Positions 21,260 through 32,300 of a stretch of 64,000 nt of DNA are shown here, piece after piece. The translations under genes and the position numbers were made by a program. The stretch is from Symsagittifera roscoffensis (taxonomy: Eukaryota > Xenacoelomorpha > Acoela > Convolutidae): the NCBI RefSeq assembly GCF_963678635.1, contig NC_087064.1:68374025-68438024 (forward strand), written 5' to 3'. Under the pieces are notes generated by a model. The model was not told the origin of the DNA. It worked only from the letters and a program-made list of their open reading frames with translations, and made no database searches. The first letter of the stretch is position 1, and each line of letters starts with the position of its first letter.

Positions 21260-21880
21260 TGCCTTTTTTAAGACGCTTTGAAGAATTTCACTTTTTGCAG
21301 TTTTCTCAAAAACTATTTTTGTTGATTTTCAAAAAAAAAATTACCAATGGAAAAACCGGCTCTTTCCACGTATGCTTGAGTTTTCTTCTAGTGTCGCCTA
21401 CGTTACCCCCCACGTTCTGCGGCTTTGAAACTTCCAGTGGAGGGAATTTTCTACCCATTTTTTTTGTTATTTTTATTCATTTCTTCGATAACTACTCCGC
21501 TAAATCTAAGAGTAAAGGTTCCACCGAAAGAACTGGTAGTAAGGTTTTTCTGCATAAATGGCTACACGCTATTTGTTGTAGATGTTTAGTTGGATCTTTT
21601 GTCTTGAAACAAACCTTCTAAATCTGAGATATAGGGTTCACTCCGAAAAACAGATTGTTCGAGTCTTTTTTACGCAAGCAGCTACGCCTTAATTTTTGAA
21701 CAAAAATTCTGGCCTTAGAAATTTTACAAGTTATGAAAAGTTTGCGCGTTTTTTGCAAACTTTCTCTCGGAAACATTTGGTTTTTCTCAAAAGCTAACTT
21801 GCCAAATCTGATCAAACGAAAGAACAGGTGATACGATTTTTCACAGAACAACAGCAACGGTTACGCCTTTATTTTTGTGC
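21260..21880 (+). repeat. Degenerate satellite-like monomers (family also at 47.6-48.9 kb)
   Basis: Recurring words at roughly 130-180 bp spacing: ttctcaaaaacta, ctgcataaatggctacacgct / acgcaagcagctacgcc, aaatctgagatatagggttca, and ccaaatctgatcaaacgaaagaacag. The same consensus elements appear at 47600-48900. Divergence between monomers is high. Confidence 0.6.
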
Positions 21881-22477
21881 AGAAGTAATGTTGGTCTTGA
21901 ACTTTGAAATGATGTCGCAGTTTTTACAATCCGATTTTTTACCCCTTTGTACTGGCATATTGTTTCTAGTGCAAAGCTCTGCTGGACACAATAGGTCAGA
22001 CAATAGACTGGACACAATAGGCTCTTTTTTGATCCCATCCTACTTAATAGAAGCATCAGTTTTGTAGTGTAACGAGTGGTTTTACAGGGCAGCATAACAT
22101 TTCTTTAACAAACGGTTTCAACGGTCCTGAATGTCTGTTAATTGTATTATCTGCCGAGAGAATAGTCCATGCTTGAGTTTTCATGCTTCATGTACTTTTT
22201 TACTTTGTCAAGTGGTACTGAAGTTTGGAGTGAGACTAATCACCTGACTGTGAACCTGACTGTGTTGAAAACTTTTTTAGTCTATTCTTGTAATCGTGCA
22301 GGTAAGAATATTCCATTATTTCGGCCGATTCTCTATTGAAAAAGATTCTTCAACTCAATTGACAACTCATTGTAGAACCATTAATCATTGTATATAAATC
22401 ATCAACGAATCACTTGAATCACTTGTGTCAAGGCTGGTAAGGAATTCAAATGTCTAAGAAACTTCGGTAAACTTAGT

Positions 22478-22630
22478 CTGGAGGGGACGAATACGCCTGG
22501 GACGGCAAAGGGCCTAAGTTCAAATCTGGCCAGAAACTTAATTTTTTAAACTGGAAACATTCCGTTTCAAAAAAATTGTCGGCTTATTATTTGTCTGCTT
22601 ATGTTTTGTCGGCTTAGTTGCAACATTTTT
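22478..22630 (+). repeat. SINE-like tRNA-derived repeat, family A
   Basis: A-box-like tagtctggaggggacg, then tacgcctgggacggcaaag, B-box-like aagttcaaatctgg, and the tail ttatttgtctgcttatgttttgtcggcttagttgcaac. It is nearly identical in the second unit at 26156. Confidence 0.75.
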
Positions 22631-24779
22631 TTTTGCCTTGTGCAGTTTTCATTCATTGTAGTTGTTTTCTATGTTTTCATTTATCCCTGCAATTGGTAAT
22701 TCTACTAGCCTTGACTTCGTATATTTTCGTTTTCCTTTTTTTTGCTTGAAACTTTTTTTGGTCTAAATGATTTCTTCTTGTTTTCAATCAGCCTACTACC
22801 CTAATTTTGGGTCGGTCGAGGGAATCATAATACGTATACTTTCTTCCGCTACGCACAAAACGTTAAAAATCTCAGAATAGAATTTATAGATCAAAGTTTT
22901 TCAAGACATTTTTATAGGTCGCGCTGATTTTTGCTTCAGTCTTAAAATATGTTTTTAGCTCATTTGGTTTTTCATGATTTGAATGTTGCTTTTTAAATTC
23001 AGTTCCTTTCCTATGGACTACGTGATGATAGCTTCCCCAGTGGAATATAAATCACCCAATGAATCAATTTTATTTTTATCGAATATTGGCAATCTTAACA
23101 TGATCCTGAAATTTGAAGGCATATGTTTGTTTAAAAGGCATATATTTTTTCTTCGAAATTCGAAAGTCATGCGTTTTTCAATAATCAAGACAATATTTTT
23201 TCATTTTCCTTGTACTCATTGACACTTTTCCTTGACAATGTCTATTGGCTATGGTTTTAACTGTAAATGAAATACGGGATTTCAAACAGTATTTGTTGTT
23301 TTTGATTGTGTGTCATTCATTGAAAAGTGCTTTGTGTTTCATGGGTTTGAATCAATGTGTGAAATTATATGTATGTGTTTGAGAATTAGATGGATAGAAT
23401 TCAAACGTCTCGTAGTAATGTGTTCCCCTTTGAAGTGGCATATTTTCGGCTCAATACCCGTGTGAGAAAAAAAATTTTATGTTCTTTTTTTTCGTGGTTT
23501 GTCTATTTATACATTATTTAATTGGCGTTTTTTCACATGAGACATGTTTAAGAAGTCCATATGTGGACATGTTAAAATGCAAAATATCGCTACGTTTTGT
23601 GCTTCTTTCGGTTAAAAATTCAATTCTAAATACGTGTATCCATATGTGTTATTGAATGCAAATTTTCAAGATTATTTGCGGTTTTCACCATGCATTTGTT
23701 GGAGTGCGAATGCTATTTTAAAGCTCTCATTTTTTCCTTTTTGCAGTGTCTACTTCACAAAATATGAGAAAAGTAACTTTTCAACCCTATGTTGGGTTGT
23801 TGTCAGGGTTCTCCAAGGGTTGCAAACATTGCCTCAAAATCTTACTGGTCAAGTCGTTTAATTTTACGAGTTATAGAATGCTTACGATTTTTCCAAAAAC
23901 GTACTTTTAAGAAGAGCATCTCAAAATTTAAATTTGACGTTTAAAAAATGTGAGGTGATATCAAGGTGTTTCCAATTGATGCAGGTGTGGCCTCTAAACT
24001 TGGCTGCTCAAATCTTTGTAGTTTCTGAGATATCAAATTTTATTGATTTTTTCAAAAGCTTTCAAAAAATTTTGTGATTTTTTTTCATGAGGTCTGGTCT
24101 CCAAATATGGCTAATCAAATTCAATTCTTGCTGTGATAACGTATTTTACGGTTTTTTCATAAATTTTCCTTAAAAGATTCATTTACATGTTTTTGGAAAT
24201 ATGGAATGTGCAGTTGAGTGATGTCGGCCTTTTTAGGATCTTTTTTCTAGTTAAAATATTAAGATGTGAAAGTCGTTAGTTTTGGAGATAGGGCCGTATC
24301 TGTAAAAAAAAAGAACCTAAAAGTTGATTTTTTTCTAAATCGTTCAATTTATGAAATAAAAACGGTTTTTGGGCGTCCCAGTATATTATTTCGGTTGCAC
24401 TGAATTTCGTTGCGTAGGAAGCCGTTCTACCATTTAGTTGAAACATCGTAGGTGTGTTTGCTTGAATTTTGCGGATTGAGTTTGCGATGTGCATTCAGCT
24501 TAGCTTCTGTGGTATTTTTGATACGTGTAAGAGCTGTTCAGAAAGATCAATTTTTTGTTCCAGTTGAACCTATGTCTCGAAAACCTTATTGGCTGGAACA
24601 TCGGCTGATCCACCCAATTAGACCTAGTTAAATCCATCGACCAAGTCGTTTCTTTTTGTGCCAGCTGAAACTGGACTCAAATTCTTATTTCTCAACTAAT
24701 TCTGCAGCAGTGCGGTCATAAACAAGATAACAAAAACCAAGTACCCTTGAGTTAAAGAGACAAAGAGAGACGCGAAAGT

Positions 24780-24930
24780 ATGTCGTCTCTTCGCACGTTC
24801 AAATGCAGGGACTTTTTGAAGATGGCGCGAATCAACCTCGACCCCCTGACGGAAACATATGCACTCCCCTTCTATTTGCAATACTATGTAAAGTGGCCAG
24901 AATACTTCCTCATGTCAGAAACCCCTTCAG
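24780..24930 (+). CDS. NAA20: NAA20 exon 1, distal (upstream) copy
   Basis: 151 coding bases beginning MSSLRTFKCRDFLKM, then INLDPLTETYALPFYLQYY and KWPEYFLMSETPS. This matches the N-terminus of the NatB catalytic subunit. Donor: ttcag|gtggga, phase 1. A strong acceptor-like sequence (aactaattctgcag, ending 24707) lies 72 bp before the ATG, so a 5' UTR splice or trans-splice is possible. The sequence is the same as the copy at 28458, as far as I can see. Confidence 0.9.
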
Positions 24931-25521
24931 GTGGGAAACATTGAAAGAACAGTCCGTTTTGAAATAACACTCAAAATGGAAAATCTAGCAAATTTTTCTT
25001 CTATTTGAGCGTGAATGAATGGAAAGTTTTTGTGCATCCGTAACAGCGGTTACGCAATGAGGATGGACGAAAAAATTACCGGGTCAAACCAAGAGTACTG
25101 TGTATGGCCATGAATGAAACAACTTCATGAATTCCTTGTCCACTTTTTCGAACCGTTTAATTGAAAAATGTGTGCAGAAAAATTTTGCTGCCGAAATTTT
25201 GGTCATTGATTTGTAAGGGAATATACACATGGGCCTCGTTTGGTTTTGAATTGTTGAAAAGACTTTTGAATGCAGTTATTTTGGACCACCTTGTTATTCT
25301 TCTCCCCCTCCCCCTTAAGCATCATAGGCGGGGGAATATTAAGTTGACTCTCAGTTGGAATTATCAGCCAATCAGATCGAGTATTTCAGGCGCGAACTCT
25401 TATTCTATATGCAAACTGAATGGTGAAGTAGAGTTTCTTAACTGGGTCGATTGTGAAGCATGTCAAGTTGACTCGTTATTTCAAACTTGAAAGAATAGTT
25501 AGAATGCGCTGCTGTGTGTAG

Positions 25522-25670
25522 GCGAGGTGCAGGGCTACATCATGGGCAAAAGTGAGACATTCAGGCGGGAGGGGGAGAGTTCCTGGCATGGTCACGTGAC
25601 CTGTCTCACAGTGTCCCCGGAACACAGGCGAATGGGACTGGCCAATAGACTCATGCATCTGCTGGAACAG
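25522..25670 (+). CDS. NAA20: NAA20 exon 2, distal (upstream) copy
   Basis: 149 bases after acceptor tgtgtgtag. It encodes GEVQGYIMGK, SSWHGHVTCLTVSPEHRRMG and LANRLMHLLEQ, the GNAT core with the acetyl-CoA-binding RRMGLA motif. It enters in phase 1 and ends in phase 0 at cag|gtcaga. The donor is the exact edge of the duplicated unit. Confidence 0.9.
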
Positions 25671-25671
25671 G

Positions 25672-28600
25672 TCAGACAATAGACTGGACACAATAGGCTC
25701 TTTTTTGATCCCATCCTACTTAATAGAAGCATCAGTTTTGTAGTGTAACGAGTGGTTTTACAGGGCAGCATAACATTTCTTTAACAAACGGTTTCAACGG
25801 TCCTGAATGTCTGTTAATTGTATTATCTGCCGAGAGAATAGTCCATGCTTGAGTTTTCATGCTTCATGTACTTTTTTACTTTGTCAAGTGGTACTGAAGT
25901 TTGGAGTGAGACTAATCACCTGACTGTGAACCTGACTGTGTTGAAAACTTTTTTAGTCTATTCTTGTAATCGTGCAGGTAAGAATATTCCATTATTTCGG
26001 CCGATTCTCTATTGAAAAAGATTCTTCAACTCAATTGACAACTCATTGTAGAACCATTAATCATTGTATATAAATCATCAACGAATCACTTGAATCACTT
26101 GTGTCAAGGCTGGTAAGGAATTCAAATGTCTAAGAAACTTCGGTAAACTTAGTCTGGAGGGGACGAATACGCCTGGGACGGCAAAGGGCCTAAGTTCAAA
26201 TCTGGCCAGAAACTTAATTTTTTAAACTGGAAACATTCCGTTTCAAAAAAAATTGTCGGCTTATTATTTGTCTGCTTATGTTTTGTCGGCTTAGTTGCAA
26301 CATTTTTTTTTTGCCTTGTGCAGTTTTCATTCATTGTAGTTGTTTTCTATGTTTTCATTTATCCCTGCAATTGGTAATTCTACTAGCCTTGACTTCGTAT
26401 ATTTTCCTTTTCCTTTTTTTTGCTTGAAACTTTTTTTGGTCTAAATGATTTCTTCTTGTTTTCAATCAGCCTACTACCCTAATTTTGGGTCGGTCGAGGG
26501 AATCATAATACGTATACTTTCTTCCGCTACGCACAAAACGTTAAAAATCTCAGAATAGAATTTATATATCAAAGTTTTTCAAGACATTTTTATAGGTCGC
26601 GCTGATTTTTGCTTCAGTCTTAAAATATGTTTTTAGCTCATTTGGTTTTTCATGATTTGAATGTTGCTTTTTAAATTCAGTTCCTTTCCTATGGACTACG
26701 TGATGATAGCTTCCCCAGTGGAATATAAATCACCCAATGAATCAATTTTATTTTTATCGAATATTGGCAATCTTAACATGATCCTGAAATTTGAAGGCAT
26801 ATGTTTGTTTAAAAGGCATATATTTTTTCTTCGAAATTCGAAAGTCATGCGTTTTTCAATAATCAAGACAATATTTTTTCATTTTCCTTGTACTCATTGA
26901 CACTTTTCCTTGACAATGTCTATTGGCTATGGTTTTAACTGTAAATGAAATACGGGATTTCAAACAGTATTTGTTGTTTTTGATTGTGTGTCATTCATTG
27001 AAAAGTGCTTTGTGTTTCATGGGTTTGAATCAATGTGTGAAATTATATGTATGTGTTTGAGAATTAGATGGATAGAATTCAAACGTCTCGTAGTAATGTG
27101 TTCCCCTTTGAAGTGGCATATTTTCGGCTCAATACCCGTGTGAGAAAAAAAATTTTATGTTCTTTTTTTTCGTGGTTTGTCTATTTATACTTTATTTAAT
27201 TGGCGTTTTTTCACATGAGACATGTTTAAGAAGTCCATATGTGGACATGTTAAAATGCAAAATATCGCTACGTTATGTGCTTCTTTCGGTTAAAAATTCA
27301 ATTCTAAATACGTGTATCCATATGTGTTATTGAATGCAAATTTTCAAGATTATTTGCGGTTTTCACCATGCATTTGTTGGAGTGCGAATGCTATTTTAAA
27401 GCTCTCATTTTTTCCTTTTTGCAGTGTCTACTTCACAAAATATGAGAAAAGTAACTTTTCAACCCTATGTTGGGTTGTTGTCAGGGTTCTCCAAGGGTTG
27501 CAAACATTGCCTCAAAATCTTACTGGTCAAGTCGTTTAATTTTACGAGTTATAGAATGCTTACGATTTTTCCAAAAACGTACTTTTAAGAAGAGCATCTC
27601 AAAATTTAAATTTGACGTTTAAAAAATGTGAGGTGATATCAAGGTGTTTCCAATTGATGCAGGTGTGGTCTCTAAACTTGACTGCTCAAATCTTTGTAGT
27701 TTCTGAGATATCAAATTTTATTGATTTTTTCAAAAGCTTTCAAAAAATTTTGTGATTTTTTTTCATGAGGTCTGGTCTCCAAATATGGCTAATCAAATTC
27801 AATTCTTGCTGTGATAACGTATTTTACGGTTTTTTCATAAATTTTCCTTAAAAGATTCATTTACATGTTTTTGGAAATATGGAATGTGCAGTTGAGTGAT
27901 GTCGGCCTTTTTAGGATCTTTTTTCTAGTTAAAATATTAAGATGTGAAAGTCGGTAGTTTTGGAGATAGGGCCGTATCTGTAAAAAAAAAGAACCTAAAA
28001 GTTGATTTTTTTCTAAATCGTTCAATTTATGAAATAAAAACGGTTTTTGGGCGTCCCAGTATATTATTTCGGTTGCACTGAATTTCGTTGCGTAGGAAGC
28101 CGTTCTACCATTTAGTTGAAACATCGTAGGTGTGTTTGCTTGAATTTTGCGGATTGAGTTTGCGATGTGCATTCAGCTTAGCTTCTGTGGTATTTTTGAT
28201 ACGTGTAAGAGCTGTTCAGAAAGATCAATTTTTTGTTCCAGTTGAACCTATGTCTCGAAAACCTTATTGGCTGGAACATCGGCTGATCCACCCAATTAGA
28301 CCTAGTTAAATCCATCGACCAAGTCGTTTCTTTTTGTGCCAGCTGAAACTGGACTCAAATTCTTATTTCTCAACTAATTCTGCAGCAGTGCGGTCATAAA
28401 CAAGATAACAAAAACCAAGTACCCTTGAGTTAAAGAGACAAAGAGAGACGCGAAAGTATGTCGTCTCTTCGCACGTTCAAATGCAGGGACTTTTTGAAGA
28501 TGGCGCGAATCAACCTCGACCCCCTGACGGAAACATATGCACTCCCCTTCTATTTGCAATACTATGTAAAGTGGCCAGAATACTTCCTCATGTCAGAAAC

Positions 28601-29349
28601 CCCTTCAGGTGGGAAACATTGAAAGAACAGTCCGTTTTGAAATAACACTCAAAATGGAAAATCTAGCAAATTTTTCTTCTATTTGAGCGTGAATGAATGG
28701 AAAGTTTTTGTGCATCCGTAACAGCGGTTACGCAATGAGGATGGACGAAAAAATTACCGGGTCAAACCAAGAGTACTGTGTATGGCCATGAATGAAACAA
28801 CTTCATGAATTCCTTGTCCACTTTTTCGAACCGTTTAATTGAAAAATGTGTGCAGAAAAATTTTGCTGCCGAAATTTTGGTCATTGATTTGTAAGGGAAT
28901 ATACACATGGGCCTCGTTTGGTTTTGAATTGTTGAAAAGACTTTTGAATGCAGTTATTTTGGACCACCTTGTTATTCTTCTCCCCCTCCCCCTTAAGCAT
29001 CATAGGCGGGGGAATATTAAGTTGACTCTCAGTTGGAATTATCAGCCAATCAGATCGAGTATTTCAGGCGCGAACTCTTATTCTATATGCAAACTGAATG
29101 GTGAAGTAGAGTTTCTTAACTGGGTCGATTGTGAAGCATGTCAAGTTGACTCGTAATTTCAAACTTGAAAGAATAGTTAGAATGCGCTGCTGTGTGTAGG
29201 CGAGGTGCAGGGCTACATCATGGGCAAAAGTGAGACATTCAGGCGGGAGGGGGAGAGTTCCTGGCATGGTCACGTGACCTGTCTCACAGTGTCCCCGGAA
29301 CACAGGCGAATGGGACTGGCCAATAGACTCATGCATCTGCTGGAACAGG
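25672..29349 (+). repeat. 3.68-kb tandem duplication, unit 2
   Basis: Second head-to-tail copy, abutting unit 1 without spacer. Differences from unit 1 are isolated substitutions and homopolymer length changes. Confidence 0.9.
26156..26308 (+). repeat. SINE-like tRNA-derived repeat, family A (duplicate of 22478)
   Basis: Copied together with the 3.68-kb unit. It is identical to the first copy apart from homopolymer length. Confidence 0.75.
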
Positions 29350-32300
29350 TCAGACAATAGACTGGACACAATAGGCGCTTTTTTGATCCCATCCTACTTA
29401 ATAGAAGCATCAGTTTTGTAGTGTAACGAGTGGTTTTACAGGGCAGCATACCACTTTTTTAACAAACGGTTTCAACGGTCGGGAATGTCTGTTAATTGTA
29501 CCTTCTGCCGAGAGAATAGTCCATGCTTGAGTTTTCATGCTTCATGTACTTTTTTACTTTGTCCAGTGGTACTGAAGTTTGGAATGAGACTAATCACCTG
29601 ATTGTGAACATAATTTCGTGCTACAGAACAATGTACAGCTAATAGTTAAACCTTAAAACTTCTGTTATTGCGAGTTGAATAGAGGCGATAAGTCGAAAAT
29701 TTATTTAATCGTCACTTGGTTTCAATTTTTATGCGTATCGCAAACATAGCATGGCCAGCTTGTTAAAAAGAAATGACGAAAGTTGAAATCAAGAATAGAA
29801 AAAAATATCAAGGAAAATTTCATATTTCTTTTTTGCAGCGATTGAGCATGGGATAAAAATAGCAAATAGCGACGCGGCAGCTAAGCCGACAATCTTATGG
29901 CAGACGCTCGCTGAAACAAATAAAGGTTATGTCAAAAAAGATAGAAAGCTTCAATGAAAGTCCATTTTAGGTTGAAAATAAAATTTTATATAGATGTCTT
30001 TTTGCCCTGCAAACGACGCAGTATGAGACAACCAAACCAAACTAATTTGATACTTAACCTATTTAGCCGAATATACCAATTAATTGGAAATGAAACCGAA
30101 TAGTGTGATTTTGTTAAGCAGTGCATAGAAATATATATTTTTATTCTGCGCAGGAAATTACGATGTTTATTTATAATGTAGATGTCTGAACTGAAGAGCT
30201 GCTACTTTGTGGACCTGTTTGTGAGGAAGAGTAACGAGGCCGCCATCAACATGTACTCGCGACTGGGCTATTCTGTCTACAGAGAGGTCATAGACTACTA
30301 CTCCAGCGGGGAGCCAGCACCCCCAACCCCACCACCTCCTGACGCCGCCAAGGGAGGCACTGGGAAAACAGCGACTGGTAACTTCATATGCACCATTATG
30401 ACTCATTCAATGATTTTCGGACTTTTTTCACTTTGCCCCAGACTGCATATTTTTCAGTTTCATTACCCTTGCGATAAGCAAGGGTATTACAATCGGGTGC
30501 TAGCAGGCGCGGATCTAGGAATTTCTCGAGGGGGCGGATTTAAAAAAAAATTGTCGACCTTTTTTTTAGGTCGTCCAAATTGATTTTCTGAGGTCTTCCA
30601 AATAACTATAAAGACCCTAGTTTAACCAAAATTTCAACGCCGCAGGCAAATTTTTGAAGAAAAGCCAAAAACGGCGTTTTTAGGCTTTGAAAAATGTTGA
30701 CCAAAAATTCGTGTTTGTTTGGCGCTTGCTCCCCCCTCAAAATTAGTATATCTTGGCGCAGAAGGCGCTTTGAGAACATTTTTAGGGTCCGTCACCAAAA
30801 ATGGATATCTCAAAATAGTACAAAGGGGGACCCTTTGGGTCGGCAGGAGGTCAAATCCCTGAGGGGGGGCGGCCGCCCCCTCCCCCTAAGTCCGCTTCTG
30901 GGTTCTAGAGTTTTTTCCCCGCAAACAACTTTGTCCACAGGACTTATTGGACTCCTGATGTATCTTGCTTCATAATGAATTCAAATTTTGTGTCTCTTGC
31001 ACACTTAGCCTACTGGTAACTAATACGCCTGGGACGGCAAAGATCCTGTGTTCGAATCTGACTACGACCAATTTTTTTTCTAACGGTAAATATTCCGGAT
31101 CAAAAAAATTTCGGACTATTATTTGTCTACTTATGTTTTGTCGGCTTAGTTGCCACATATAAGAATAGTTTATTTTAACTTTAAACAATTCTCTCTGCAG
31201 TTGCTTCTACGATTTTAAAAATCTGGCCGAATCGAAATTCGCTTTTCACATCGGTGGTAATTTTACCAGCTCGATTTGTTAATTTTTTTTTCATTTATTA
31301 TCTTTTTTATCGGCTTAATAATTTTTGGCTTAATTAATATCAACTTATTGGCCTCTTATTGCGTCATTACGACCAAAACAAGTTTTTGTGAGCGTGCGTG
31401 TTGGCTCTTAAGGGAAAGGGGACAACATTTTCATAAGTTCAGATTTTTTTGATTTTTTCGGCATAAAAGGTTTCTGCTCAGGTATTTTCGGCTTTGTTAC
31501 CGCTTGGTGATTATAAATTCAAATACAGTCAACCGTCCGGTGCATCTGTCGTAGAGGTAAGAAGAGGTAAAACAACAGCTTTAGATGGCAAAGGCTTGAG
31601 GTTCGAACCCGGCCGGGCCATGTTTTTGCAAACTAGATTTTTTGTGCTTTTTCGGACTATCGTCCGTCTGTTTATTCTTGTCGGCTTGGTTCCCGTAGCT
31701 CGATAGTTCAGCTTTACTCCAAGTTGCTGTAACCCATGTGCTTGAGACGACAAAGCCCGGGAGTTTGATTCCGGTTGAGACCTGTTTTTTTTTGCAAATA
31801 GAAAGTTTTGGCTAATTTAGATTATTGTCTGTCTGCTTTTTATGTCTGCTTAGTTCCGCAGAAAGGACTTTTTTGAAAACTTGCCTTCTTTATAGCTTTT
31901 CCAAAGCTCTTCTTTTCTATTAGTGCAGGCAATTTTGTTCCGGATGTTTTTGGGCTTTGGTTGCAATTTTTATTTGTTGCAATTTTTAAAATTTTGTTCT
32001 TCATTTTTTTCCGTTTGATGGGGATATAATTTACAATTGCCCCTCCCCTCCCCAATGGTATCTAATAAAGAATTGAACTCTTTTTCTTCTCCCCCTTTAC
32101 CTCACGTAATCAAAGAAGCCTCAATTTAACTATGTAACGTTTTTTTTAACATGTTTAAGTATGAAGACCAAATATGTCTGTCCTTGCCGAATTATTTCTC
32201 TATTGTTTTCGGTCAACAAATCTGATCGAAATTAATAAACTTAAAACTGCCTATTTTGATGTGGAAATCCAATTTTCACATACTTTATAATATAAAAATA

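Larger units (their letters stand above)
21994..25671 (+). repeat. 3.68-kb tandem duplication, unit 1 (contains NAA20 exons 1 and 2)
   Basis: Starts at ggtcagacaatagactggac and ends at the exon-2 donor. It repeats at 25672-29349 with an offset of 3677-3678 and about ten differences by eye over the whole length (about 0.3%). It includes a SINE-like copy, a dispersed repeat copy, and NAA20 exons 1 and 2. Confidence 0.9.

Noticed and set aside
24780-25670. Distal NAA20 copy as a separate complete gene
   Set aside because: Only exons 1 and 2 are present before the next unit begins; exons 3 and 4 exist once.
25476-25691. Minus-strand frame of 71 codons (and its copy at 29064-29369)
   Set aside because: Antisense shadow of NAA20 exon 2.
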